Positions 1-8,131 of a stretch of DNA of 64,000 nucleotides are shown piece by piece. The stretch's first letter is position 1. Every line of letters starts with the position of its first letter. A program made the translations under genes and the position numbers. The notes beneath the pieces are model-generated. The model was given only the letters and a program-made list of their open reading frames with translations, did no database searches and was not told the DNA's origin. This stretch comes from Stratiformator vulcanicus (GTDB taxonomy: Bacteria; Planctomycetota; Planctomycetia; Planctomycetales; Planctomycetaceae): contig NZ_CP036268.1 of NCBI RefSeq assembly GCF_007744515.1, positions 3,208,712 to 3,272,711 on the forward strand, in the 5' to 3' direction.

Positions 1-96
1 GCGCTATACTCGCCGCCGGTCTGATCGGAATGATCAGATTCGATCGACGAGACCGATTCACGCACGACATTTTCACACACGACATTGGGGCCAGAC

Positions 97-396
97 GTGG
101 CTGAGCAGTTCACCAGCGAAGACGTTAGAAAGGTCGCCTCACTGGCCCGACTCCGACTCGAAGATGCCGAGTTGGAGACATTCGCCGGGCAGATGACCGA
201 CATCCTCAAATACGTGGAGATGCTCGAAGAGGTCGACACGGAGGGCGTCGAACCGATGGCCCACGCGGTTGAGCGCAGCAATGTCCTCCGCGAGGACGAA
301 CCGACGCAGATGCTTCCGCGCGAGGCGGCCCTCGCCAATGCTCCGAAGACCGACGGCAAGTTCTTTCTGGTGCCGCAAATTATCGACGCCGAATAA
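97..396 (+). CDS. gatC: Asp-tRNA(Asn)/Glu-tRNA(Gln) amidotransferase subunit C
   Basis: This is the small GatC subunit, which wraps around GatA and holds the GatCAB complex together. The complex converts misacylated Asp-tRNA(Asn) and Glu-tRNA(Gln) to the correct aminoacyl-tRNAs in the cytoplasm. The protein is about 99 aa and shows the family pattern: an N-terminal helix with VRKVASLARL, then a conserved MTDILKYVEMLEEVDTEGVEP segment and a C-terminal LVPQIID. I chose the GTG at 97 because a GGGG run lies 6 bases upstream; a TTG at 85 would add four residues. gatA follows after 51 bases and then gatB, so the three probably form one operon. Confidence 0.93.
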   Translation: MAEQFTSEDVRKVASLARLRLEDAELETFAGQMTDILKYVEMLEEVDTEGVEPMAHAVERSNVLREDEPTQMLPREAALANAPKTDGKFFLVPQIIDAE

Positions 397-447
397 GCGG
401 ACTCGGCCCCAACTGGCGGAATCGGATCAGATCAGGATACGAGATTT

Positions 448-1923
448 ATGGCTCAGGCAGACCAGATCATCGCAAAATCGGCTGACGAACTCGCCCGACT
501 CATCGCGGACGGCGGCCTCTCATCGACCGAAGTCACGACCGCGTTTCTCGACCGCATTGACGCAGTCGACTCGCAGGTGGAAGCCTTCCTGCACGTCGAT
601 CGCGAAGACGCCCTCAAACAAGCCGGGGAGGTCGACAACAAGCGGTCAGCCGGAGAAGCCCTCGGCCCGCTCGCCGGCGTACCAATTGCGGTCAAGGATG
701 TCCTCTGCGATGAGACGAAGGCCTGCACCTGTGCGAGCCGGATGCTGGAGAACTTCCGGCCGCCTTATTCGTCGCACGTCGTCAACAGGTTGAAGGCGGC
801 CGACGCCGTATTGATTGGCCGCACAAACATGGACGAGTTTGCGATGGGCTCGTCGACCGAGAATTCGGGCTTCCAGAAAACGAAGAATCCGTGGAGCCTC
901 GACAGCACCCCCGGCGGCTCCAGTGGCGGAAGCGCTGCCGCGGTCGCGGCTTCGATGGCCCCGCTCGCCCTCGGCACCGACACCGGTGGCTCGATCCGCC
1001 AACCGGCCGGCTTTTGCGGTATTGTCGGCTTGAAGCCCACGTATGGCCGCGTCTCACGATACGGTCTCGTCGCCTTTGCCAGTTCGCTCGATCAAGTGGG
1101 GCCGATGTCTCACGACGTCTCCGGATCGGCCCGGTTACTGCAGGCGATCGCGGGGCATGATCCGCTCGATTCGACTTCGCTGCCCGAGCCGGTCCCCGAT
1201 TATCTCTCGACGATCGACCAACCGATCGACGGACTCCGCATCGGTATCTGCCGGGAGCACTACGGCGAAGGCCTCAGCCCCGAAGTCGACCGGGCGGTGC
1301 AGGCGGCGGTCGACACTTATATCGAGCAGGGGGCCGAGGTCGTCGACGTTGAGTTGCCCCATTCGAAGTACTCCGTCGCGACCTACTACATCATTGCGCC
1401 GTCGGAGGCCTCCAGTAACCTCGCCCGCTATGACGGTATTCACTACGGCTACCGGGCCGAGAAGTTCGACGACATGATCGACCTTTACGCCCGCAGCCGT
1501 GGTGAGTCGTTCGGGGCCGAAGTGAAACGCCGCATCATGCTCGGGACTTACGCCCTGAGCGCCGGGTACAGCGATCAGTATTACAACAAAGCCTTGAAGG
1601 TCCGCCGGTTGATCCGCCGTGACTTCGACGATGCGTTCTCCAAAGTCGACGTAATCCTCTCGCCGGTCACGCCGTCGCCCGCATTCAAGATCGGCGAGTT
1701 GGCCGATGACCCGCTCGCGATGTACCTCTCGGACATCTACACGATCAGTGCGAATCTCGCCGGCATTCCCGGCATTTCGATTCCTGCGGGTCAGAGCGAA
1801 AGCGGACTTCCGATCGGCCTGCAATTACTCGGCCCGACCTTCGGCGAGGAAACCCTCTTCCGCGCTGCCCGCATGTTCGAACAACGCACCGACTGGCATA
1901 AACAGCGAGCTGCGCTCGCGTAG
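448..1923 (+). CDS. gatA: Asp-tRNA(Asn)/Glu-tRNA(Gln) amidotransferase subunit A
   Basis: GatA is the glutaminase subunit of GatCAB: it releases ammonia from glutamine and channels it to GatB. The 491-aa protein belongs to the amidase-signature family. The Ser-cisSer-Lys triad is visible as K83 (IAVKDV), S158 in the glycine/serine-rich TPGGSSGGS stretch, and S182 (TDTGGSIRQPA). Length is normal for the family. The ATG at 448 has a GAG four bases upstream. The gene ends with TAG at 1921-1923, and a long inverted repeat begins at that stop codon and fills the gap to gatB. Confidence 0.97.
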   Translation: MAQADQIIAKSADELARLIADGGLSSTEVTTAFLDRIDAVDSQVEAFLHVDREDALKQAGEVDNKRSAGEALGPLAGVPIAVKDVLCDETKACTCASRMLENFRPPYSSHVVNRLKAADAVLIGRTNMDEFAMGSSTENSGFQKTKNPWSLDSTPGGSSGGSAAAVAASMAPLALGTDTGGSIRQPAGFCGIVGLKPTYGRVSRYGLVAFASSLDQVGPMSHDVSGSARLLQAIAGHDPLDSTSLPEPVPDYLSTIDQPIDGLRIGICREHYGEGLSPEVDRAVQAAVDTYIEQGAEVVDVELPHSKYSVATYYIIAPSEASSNLARYDGIHYGYRAEKFDDMIDLYARSRGESFGAEVKRRIMLGTYALSAGYSDQYYNKALKVRRLIRRDFDDAFSKVDVILSPVTPSPAFKIGELADDPLAMYLSDIYTISANLAGIPGISIPAGQSESGLPIGLQLLGPTFGEETLFRAARMFEQRTDWHKQRAALA

Positions 1924-2001
1924 CTTTCAGCTATCAGCTTTCGGCTATCAGCTTTTCAAGCGATGGCAACGGCTGATAGCTGACGGCTGATAGCTGAAAG
2001 C
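1923..2001. repeat. Long imperfect inverted repeat between gatA and gatB
   Basis: Two 31-base arms (1923-1953 and 1971-2001) are reverse complements apart from four positions, with a 17-base loop. Each arm itself contains two tandem copies of a CTATCAGC-like unit, so the structure is an inverted repeat of a short direct repeat. It starts on the gatA stop codon and ends 7 bases before the gatB ATG. There is no T-run, so it does not look like a simple intrinsic terminator. It may be a mobile or REP-like intergenic unit or an RNA stem that tunes gatB translation. Confidence 0.85.
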
Positions 2002-2008
2002 CCTCTCG

Positions 2009-3490
2009 ATGAACTACACAACCGTCATCGGACTTGAAGTCCACGTGCAATTGCAGACGAAGACCAAGCTCTTCAGCGGCTGCATCAATCGCTTCAATCC
2101 TGATCAGCCCAATACGCAGACCGACCCGGTGACGCTCGGATTGCCGGGAACGCTGCCGGTGATGAACCGTAAAGCGTATGAGCTCGCGGTGAAGGTCGGG
2201 CTGGCGCTCAACTGCAACATTGCGAAATTCACCAAGTGGGATCGCAAGCAGTACTACTACCCCGACCTGCCGAAGGCTTATCAGATCAGCCAGTACGATC
2301 TGCCGCTTTGTGCCGACGGCTATCTGGAAATTACCGATGCCGAGACCGGTGCGCATCGCAAGATCGGCATCATCCGGGCCCACCTCGAAGAAGACGCCGG
2401 TAAGAACCTGCACGAAGGGGGCGGCGACAGCAAAGTCGACCTGAACCGTGCGGGCACGCCGCTCGTCGAGATCGTCTCACAGCCCGACCTCCGCAGCGCC
2501 GCCGAAGCGAAAGCGTATCTGGAAGAATTAAAGCTCTTAATGACCTACCTCGGCGTCTCCGACTGCAACATGCAGGAAGGCTCGCTCCGCTGCGATGTGA
2601 ACGTCAACCTGCATGTCCACACGGATGACGGCCACAAAGTCGCCACGCCGATCGTTGAAGTAAAGAATATGAACAGCTTCGCCGGCGTCGAGAAGGCGTG
2701 CGAGTACGAAGCGGAGCGGCAGTTCGAAGAGTTTCAAGAGACCGGTAAGAAACTCGGGGAGGTGCCCAAAGCGACTCGCGGCTTCGACCTCGACCGCGGC
2801 GTCACCTATAAGATGCGCGAAAAGGAAGAAGCGGCCGACTACCGCTATTTCCCCGACCCCGACCTCGCCCCGGTCACCGCGAGCGACGAGTTCGTAGAGT
2901 CGATCCGCGCGACTCTCGGCGAGTTCCCGGCTGCGAAGCGGGCCCGCTATGTCGAGGCGCTCGAGCTTTCCGACTACGACGCGCGAGTCATCATCGGGCA
3001 GGGGGTCGAGTTCGCCCGTTACTTTGAAACCGTCGAAGAGACCTGCGGCGATGCCAAACGGGCTGCCAACTGGTGTACCCAGGATGTGCAGCGCGATCTG
3101 AATGACCGCAAGCTCACGATCGACGAGTTCCCGATCCCCGCCGAAGTGCTGGGCGACATCCTCAAACTGATTGTCGATGGCAAGCTCACCACCAAGAGCG
3201 CTCGCGATCTCTACGGCGACCTGCTGGAGTTGCCGCGCGAGAAAGTCACGAAGGCGAAAGCCGACGAAATCATTGCCGAGAAGGGTCTCGAAGTGGTCGA
3301 GGATACCGGCGCCCTCGATGCGGCGATCGACAACGTGCTCGCCGAGCCGAAGAACGCAAAGACGATCTCCGACGTCGAAGGCGGCAAGCAGCAAGCCGTC
3401 GGCCCACTCATCGGCCAAGTGATGAAGCAGGTCAAAGGGGCCGACCCCAAGACGGTCCGGGAGATGCTGTTAAAAAAGATTTTGAGCTGA
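2009..3490 (+). CDS. gatB: Asp-tRNA(Asn)/Glu-tRNA(Gln) amidotransferase subunit B
   Basis: GatB is the kinase/transamidase subunit: it activates the misacylated tRNA with ATP and transfers ammonia from GatA. The 493-aa protein carries the family signature [15 protein letters not shown] at residues 83-97, the [13 protein letters not shown] loop, [13 protein letters not shown], and a C-terminal helical and YqeY-like tail domain ending in [10 protein letters not shown] that contacts the tRNA elbow. No good Shine-Dalgarno sequence precedes the ATG, and the upstream space is occupied by the 1923-2001 hairpin, so translation may depend on that structure or on coupling to gatA. Confidence 0.97.
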   Translation: MNYTTVIGLEVHVQLQTKTKLFSGCINRFNPDQPNTQTDPVTLGLPGTLPVMNRKAYELAVKVGLALNCNIAKFTKWDRKQYYYPDLPKAYQISQYDLPLCADGYLEITDAETGAHRKIGIIRAHLEEDAGKNLHEGGGDSKVDLNRAGTPLVEIVSQPDLRSAAEAKAYLEELKLLMTYLGVSDCNMQEGSLRCDVNVNLHVHTDDGHKVATPIVEVKNMNSFAGVEKACEYEAERQFEEFQETGKKLGEVPKATRGFDLDRGVTYKMREKEEAADYRYFPDPDLAPVTASDEFVESIRATLGEFPAAKRARYVEALELSDYDARVIIGQGVEFARYFETVEETCGDAKRAANWCTQDVQRDLNDRKLTIDEFPIPAEVLGDILKLIVDGKLTTKSARDLYGDLLELPREKVTKAKADEIIAEKGLEVVEDTGALDAAIDNVLAEPKNAKTISDVEGGKQQAVGPLIGQVMKQVKGADPKTVREMLLKKILS

Positions 3491-3598
3491 CTCGGCTCCC
3501 CGACGCGTTCTTCAGGAATCCCCCGGTCTTGCCGGCCCCGCCGATCGACATACAAATGCGTACAGTAATTCGCATTTCAACGATCGGAGACGGCGGCC

Positions 3599-3832
3599 AT
3601 GAGCAAGCAGACAAAGTCCGACCCCAAGCAAACGCAGCCGGACGGACCTGACAACCGGGTCAAAGTCCCGGAGAATTGGACGACCGGCGACGAAGAGATG
3701 ACCGGCGCTCAGGCGTCGTACCTGAAGACGTTGTCCGAAGAGGCCGGTGTCGAATTCGACCCCGCTCCGACGAAGGCCGAAGCATCGGAGCGGATTAACG
3801 AATTGCAGGAGCAGACCGGGCGTGGAAAATAA
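3599..3832 (+). CDS. DUF3072-like small protein
   Basis: This 77-aa soluble acidic protein matches the pattern I associate with the DUF3072 family: a central MTGAQASYLKTLSEEAG segment followed by PTKAEASERINELQEQTG. The family has no established biochemical role. The ATG is preceded by GGAG at a 9-base distance. It lies alone between gatB and a convergent phosphoesterase gene. The N-terminal 25 residues are charged and probably disordered. Confidence 0.75.
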   Translation: MSKQTKSDPKQTQPDGPDNRVKVPENWTTGDEEMTGAQASYLKTLSEEAGVEFDPAPTKAEASERINELQEQTGRGK

Positions 3833-3895
3833 GGCGGGTTCCGAGCTGCCTATTGTCCAGTTGCCTCACCAAACGCGACTCACACGGCGGCAGAA

Positions 3896-4888
3896 CTATG
3901 CCTTCTGATCGACAGCCTCAAGCAGCGCCGCGAGGGCTTTCTTCACCGCGGCGTCGACCGGTCCGGGGAGGACGGTGCCTGCCGCTTGGCGGTGGCCGCC
4001 TCCGCCGAACTTTTCGGCGACTGCGGCCACGTTGAGGCCGGTGCGGCTGCGGAGGCTGACTTTGATCGAGCCATTTTCCTGCTCGATCGCGATGAACGCG
4101 GCCTCGGTTCCGTCGAGCGTCAGGCACTCATTGACGAGGTCTTCGGTGTCGGCCTGCTGAGCACCGAGATCTTTGAAGTCGGCCTGGGTCACCCAGGTGT
4201 AGGCAATACGTCCGTCCGCCGCGAATTCGATCCGCCCGAGTACGCGACCGGCCAATCGCAATCGGCCGACCGATTTGCGCTCGTATAACATCCGATAGAC
4301 ATATTCCGGCCGAGCCCCCAAGGCGACCAGCCGGGCTATCGTCTCGTACGTCGAAGGCTTCGTCGATGGAAAACGAAACCATCCGGTATCGGTCGCGATG
4401 GCGGCAAAAAGTGGGACGGCCGCACGCTTCGGCAATTCAAAGCCGAGGGCGTCAGCCAGTTCGACCACCAGCACGCCGGACGCTTCCGCGGAGACGTCCT
4501 TAAATTCGACCGCCCCGATATCGTCGCTACTGACGTGGTGATCAATGACGACTTTCTTCGCGGAGGTCCGGCGAAGGATCGTTCCCAAATCGCCAAGCTG
4601 CGTCCACGCGCTCGTATCGATCACAATATGCACGTCGGCATCTTCGACGCGATTGGCGTCGATTGTCTCTCCGAGCTTATGCACGACGCCGTCGGCATCG
4701 AGGAAATCGAGGTGCCCGGGAGCGGCCGAAGGATTGACGATCGCCACCGACTTTCCGGCGTCTTCCAAAATCGCCGCCAGCCCCAATTCCGATCCGAGGG
4801 CGTCGGCATCGGGACGCACGTGGCTGGTGAGGATGAACTTCTCACCCTCCTCCAAAATCGGACGTAGCGGCTCCCAATCGATTTTCAT
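3896..4888 (-). CDS. nrnA: DHH-family phosphoesterase, NrnA type (nanoRNase/pAp phosphatase)
   Basis: The 330-aa protein has the DHH-DHHA1 layout of bifunctional oligoribonuclease and 3'-phosphoadenosine 5'-phosphate phosphatases, which degrade very short RNAs and recycle pAp using divalent metal. Visible metal ligands are H23/D27/D29 (SHVRPDADALGS), D91 (DTSAW), the D-H-H of IDHHVS near 116-118, and the C-terminal GGGGH of the DHHA1 substrate-binding domain near 295-299. The alternative is a related c-di-AMP phosphodiesterase, but the N-terminal membrane and PAS regions of GdpP are absent, so the NrnA type is favoured. Confidence 0.9.
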   Translation of the reverse strand: MKIDWEPLRPILEEGEKFILTSHVRPDADALGSELGLAAILEDAGKSVAIVNPSAAPGHLDFLDADGVVHKLGETIDANRVEDADVHIVIDTSAWTQLGDLGTILRRTSAKKVVIDHHVSSDDIGAVEFKDVSAEASGVLVVELADALGFELPKRAAVPLFAAIATDTGWFRFPSTKPSTYETIARLVALGARPEYVYRMLYERKSVGRLRLAGRVLGRIEFAADGRIAYTWVTQADFKDLGAQQADTEDLVNECLTLDGTEAAFIAIEQENGSIKVSLRSRTGLNVAAVAEKFGGGGHRQAAGTVLPGPVDAAVKKALAALLEAVDQKA

Positions 4889-4994
4889 GCCGACAGCTTA
4901 AACGCCGCAGCCGACGTTACAAGCAAGAGCCGGACCCGACCGAAGAAAGTCGAAGCCACAATCGGGACGTCATCAATGCGTCGCGTTCGACGGC

Positions 4995-5534
4995 TCAGGC
5001 CGCATCGACTTCTGAGATGCGGTTCACCGGGGCAAAGGGTGACTGCATATCCTGCTCAGGCCGCATGACGAAGTGCATCGCGTAGGCGTCTTCTTCGGTC
5101 TCTTCGTAGCGATTGCGGAGCACGCCGAAGGCTCGAAAACCAAGCTGCTTAAAGAACAGTTGAGCTGAAAGATTTGTCTCGCGGACTTCGAGAATGATTT
5201 CGCGGCGGCGCTGTTGAGACAGTTTCTCGACAAGGCGATTGATCATCGCCGAACCGATTTTGCTGCGTCGGAAAATCGACGCGACGGCGAAGTTGAGAAC
5301 TCGCAGGCGAGACTTCTGCAACTCGTAGATCATGAACCCGACGACCTCGTCATCGACTTCCGCGACCATCCCGATGCAGTTGCGCTGCCGAAGGCAGCAG
5401 AGAAAATCTTCTTCCGTCCAAGGAAACTCGAAGCTTTCCGCCTCAATCGCGAGGACGGACGGCATATCTCGCCGAATCAGCCACCGAATTTGAGCGGGCG
5501 ATTCGTGGACGGTTGAAATTGCGGCTGAACTCAC
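4995..5534 (-). CDS. rimI: GNAT N-acetyltransferase, RimI-like
   Basis: This is a GNAT-fold acetyltransferase resembling RimI, the enzyme that acetylates the N-terminus of ribosomal protein bS18 in other bacteria. It has the IRWLIRRDMPSVLAIE start of the fold, FPWTEEDF, VVGFMIYE, a degenerate acetyl-CoA motif A (RRSKIGSAMI, normally RRxGxG), EVRETNLSAQLFF and the YEETEEDAYAMHFVM C-terminus. I chose the GTG at 5534 because GGAGG lies 5 bases upstream; a longer frame reaching 5642 lacks such a site and adds 36 unconserved residues. That gives about 179 aa. bS18 itself is encoded at 41404 in this window. Confidence 0.85.
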   Translation of the reverse strand: MSSAAISTVHESPAQIRWLIRRDMPSVLAIEAESFEFPWTEEDFLCCLRQRNCIGMVAEVDDEVVGFMIYELQKSRLRVLNFAVASIFRRSKIGSAMINRLVEKLSQQRRREIILEVRETNLSAQLFFKQLGFRAFGVLRNRYEETEEDAYAMHFVMRPEQDMQSPFAPVNRISEVDAA

Positions 5535-5920
5535 GGCGGCCTCCCTGCCGAACGATCGTTCTCGAACGATAGATTCGATTGCTATCTTCTGAAGCGACTC
5601 ATGAATACCTGACGACTGCAAAGATGCAACTCGGTGACTCAAATCGCTACAGGTTTCGAGATTGGCTCCGAAAATGAACGATCGCCACTGACGTCTTGTC
5701 GTCGGCGATTTTCGTTGCGAGCGGATGCTAGCGATCCGTCAATTCGCGAGCCAGAGCGATCGGGGGAAAATGTCAGAATCCCCCGAAAATCGATGAGAGT
5801 TAGAATGTTCGAAACGTGCGATTCTGTTCGACGATCCGTCGTGACAATCAAGTCACGCTTTCACCGCGTCGAATGACAATCCATTGAGCCGATCCTGAGA
5901 GCGGCTCTGTTCGCCGTCAC
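5535..5920. other. Intergenic gap, no gene recognised
   Basis: This 386-base stretch lies between the rimI-like and BON genes, both on the minus strand. It holds a 12-base palindrome GAACGATCGTTC at 5550-5561, just upstream of the rimI-like start, which could be an operator but is unproven. Short open frames here have no Shine-Dalgarno site or recognisable product. Confidence 0.4.
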
Positions 5921-6256
5921 TCAGCGGACACGGCCCTTGCCGCATGTGACCAACTGATTGAGCACACGTTCGACGCCGGAAATCTGCTGAGCGACCGCTT
6001 CGACGTCCGGCGCGTCATCGTTCACGTCCACGACACCGGTCAGGCAGACCCCGTCGCTGATTCGATGCACGACCAAGTCCGAGAACCGGTAAGCCGGGTG
6101 GCTCTCCAGCGTCGTCTGCACGTCTTTTTCCACCAAGTGCCTTCCTGCGAGTGTCTCCATCAAAGTCTCCGTCGATTGCGAATTGGGTTCTGTCACCGGA
6201 GCTTCCACGGGCTTCGGCTTTCCTTTGCTGCTTCGTTTTGCACGATCGACCGACAT
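5921..6256 (-). CDS. BON-domain protein
   Basis: The 111-aa protein has a low-complexity basic and Pro-rich N-terminus followed by one BON domain (about residues 40-108) with the typical pattern of a short helix, HPAYRFSDLVVHRISDGVCLTGVVD, and VAQQISGVERVLNQL. BON domains bind membranes or ligands in proteins such as OsmY and some secretins. No signal peptide is visible, so the location is uncertain. The ATG at 6256 has AAGGAG six bases upstream, which rules out the longer frame starting at 6283. Confidence 0.8.
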   Translation of the reverse strand: MSVDRAKRSSKGKPKPVEAPVTEPNSQSTETLMETLAGRHLVEKDVQTTLESHPAYRFSDLVVHRISDGVCLTGVVDVNDDAPDVEAVAQQISGVERVLNQLVTCGKGRVR

Positions 6257-6699
6257 CGACGACTCCTTCGTCCAAGGGTACAAGGCTATCCGAACGCTCA
6301 GTGTAAAGGATCGCGCAGAAAATAAAAGATATTCTCACATACAGTCTTGTTGATGGGTAGTAGATGTACCTAAACCGTTCACACCGTGCGGCTTGCAATA
6401 TTTTTGAGAAATCTCCGTTCGCCTCATTCGATGGCGAACCCGTGAGCAGATTCGCCAATCTCCCGTGCAAGATGCGTCACATCATGGTCGGCATTTTCGA
6501 CGCGGAAACCGAAAAGATCAACGAATCGGGAAATGTCCGGTGCGGCAACGCCGATTCGTTCCGGTTAAGCAAGATACGCGCCGCAGACCGCCTTATTGCG
6601 GGACATCTTTGGTACGCAGTTCTTCATTGCGCAACGCCACGGTCGTTCTCGAGACGCGCAAGAATGCGAGTTCGCGTGAGAGAGCTACTGCAAGCCGAA
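6257..6699. other. Intergenic gap with an inverted repeat
   Basis: This stretch of about 440 bases lies between the BON gene and the end of hemH. It contains a perfect 10-base inverted repeat (AACGAATCGG at 6520-6529 and its complement at 6551-6560, 21-base loop), about 140 bases beyond the hemH stop. An open frame at 6364-7014 runs deep into hemH antisense and is not convincing. No RNA gene was recognised. Confidence 0.4.
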
Positions 6700-7767
6700 T
6701 CAGTTCCCGCCCGCTGGGACAGGACGCCGGCGCGGCGGAGGGGCGCAGCAGTCGACGGGGCAGACGTCGTGGTTCGGCCCGAATTGACCGCAGGCCCGCT
6801 GTGGTTGATCGCGGTCAAGCCGCTCCTGAACGAGTTCACGCAGCATCTTCACGAAGTCGGGGTGCGTCCCAACGGTTTTCGCCCGCACCATCGTGAGGCC
6901 AATCTCATCGGCGACGCCGCGGGCCTCATCATCAAGGTCGTACAGCACTTCCATGTGGTCGGAGACGAACCCGATCGGCGAAATGACAACATACGCGACC
7001 TCTTTTTCCCGTAGTGACCGCAGATGGTCACAAATATCGGGTTCCAGCCACGGATCCTGCGGCCGGCCACTGCGACTTTGAAACACGAGCTCCCAACGCG
7101 ACTCCGGTACGCCGACCGCCTCGGCGACAAGGCGACAAGACTCGCGGAGTTGTTGCTCGTAGGCGGACGTCTGCGCCATCGATGCGGGAATACTGTGAGC
7201 CGTGAAAGCCAGATGTGCCGACTCTCTCGCTTCCGCTTCGAACTCATCAAGCGCGGCTGAAACGCGATCGGCGTTCGCCTGCACCCACAAAGGATGATTG
7301 TACCACACCCGTATTTTGCCGAACTTCGGCGCATCGCCATCGATCTGATCGCACGCGGCGTAAACATTCTCTCGATACTGCCGACAGCCGGAATACGAAC
7401 TGTAGGAAGACAGGACGAGAGCCAACGCGTTGCGAACGCCGTCAGCCTTCATCTGTTCGATCGTGTCGGTCAGGAATGGATTCCAATTGCGATTGCCCCA
7501 ATAGATCGGAAGCGTCACGCCTGACGAATCGAACTCGGACTTCAATGCCTCGATCAACTCCCGGCATTGCTCGTTGATCGGACTGACGCCGTCGAAATGA
7601 TAGTAGTGCTCGGCGACTTCGAGCATTCGCTCACGTGGGACGTTTCGACCGCGCAATACGTTTTCGAGAAACGGCAGCACGTCCTCTCGTTTCTCCGGCC
7701 CGCCGAAAGAAACGACAAGCACGGCGTCAAAATCGGTCGCCGAGCGTTGAACCTGATGCTCCGACAT
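6700..7767 (-). CDS. hemH: Ferrochelatase
   Basis: This enzyme inserts ferrous iron into a porphyrin, the last or second-last step of heme synthesis; heme is needed in quantity by the respiratory operon at 49-64 kb. The 355-aa sequence has VSFGGPE near the start, the HFDGVSPIN block, SSYSGCRQYREN, the catalytic histidine in LAFTAHSIP, and VVISPIGFVSDHMEVLYDLD. The C-terminus adds a cysteine cluster (ACGQFGPNHDVCPVDCC), which together with the internal YSGC resembles the [2Fe-2S]-binding cysteines of actinobacterial ferrochelatases. The ATG at 7767 has GGAG five bases upstream; a GTG six bases earlier sits too close to that site. A 28-codon ORF ends just before this start. Confidence 0.93.
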   Translation of the reverse strand: MSEHQVQRSATDFDAVLVVSFGGPEKREDVLPFLENVLRGRNVPRERMLEVAEHYYHFDGVSPINEQCRELIEALKSEFDSSGVTLPIYWGNRNWNPFLTDTIEQMKADGVRNALALVLSSYSSYSGCRQYRENVYAACDQIDGDAPKFGKIRVWYNHPLWVQANADRVSAALDEFEAEARESAHLAFTAHSIPASMAQTSAYEQQLRESCRLVAEAVGVPESRWELVFQSRSGRPQDPWLEPDICDHLRSLREKEVAYVVISPIGFVSDHMEVLYDLDDEARGVADEIGLTMVRAKTVGTHPDFVKMLRELVQERLDRDQPQRACGQFGPNHDVCPVDCCAPPPRRRPVPAGGN

Positions 7768-7769
7768 TT

Positions 7770-7856
7770 TCACTCCTCAAGGGTTTTCAACGGTCGATTA
7801 TTCACCGCGACTTGGTTTCGGCAACGCCGCACACTGCTTTCTTGCGGCTTGCTCAT
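7770..7856 (-). CDS. Possible 28-codon leader peptide upstream of hemH
   Basis: A short open frame begins at ATG 7856 with GGAGAGG five bases upstream, a better ribosome site than many real genes here, and ends with TGA at 7770, two bases before the hemH ATG. The 28-aa product (MSKPQESSVRRC, then NQVAVNNRPLKTLEE) has no recognisable domain or hydrophobic segment. The stop codon overlaps the hemH Shine-Dalgarno region, so translation of the leader could couple to or control hemH. It may also be chance. Confidence 0.35.
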   Translation of the reverse strand: MSKPQESSVRRCRNQVAVNNRPLKTLEE

Positions 7857-8131
7857 GAGAACCTCTCCTTGTTTTCCGACGAGAGCCCCGGCTGATCGAG
7901 GCCGATTCTTGTAAGTCTTGCAGCGACCTTGAATTTCCTGCGGAGGCGGCTTGACCATTTTTCGGATTTCAACAGAATCTCTCTCAAGTCGCTGACACGG
8001 TGAAACGAGTCACCGCACAAGCGACCCCCAGACATACCTTCGGCGAAGTTCTTCGCCACTAAAATCCCGCAACATTCTGAACCCCGCCGACGAACGCGAT
8101 TCTTACCGATCGCGGTCTGCGCCCCCGATCC

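Noticed and set aside
1135-1824. 229-aa minus-strand open frame opposite gatA
   Set aside because: Shadow of gatA; no ribosome site or known domain.
2537-3418. 293-aa minus-strand open frame opposite gatB
   Set aside because: Entirely antisense to a clear gatB; composition follows codon-position bias of the real gene and no family is recognisable.
5550-5561. Perfect 12-base palindrome GAACGATCGTTC as an operator
   Set aside because: Only one copy was noticed and similar CGATCG-rich words are frequent in this genome, so chance is likely.
6520-6560. Inverted repeat downstream of hemH as a terminator
   Set aside because: The stem is perfect, but the loop is long, no T-run follows on the minus strand, and it lies about 140 bases from the hemH stop.
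6364-7014. 216-aa plus-strand open frame beside hemH
   Set aside because: Half of it is antisense to hemH, there is no Shine-Dalgarno site, and the unique part matches nothing recognisable.
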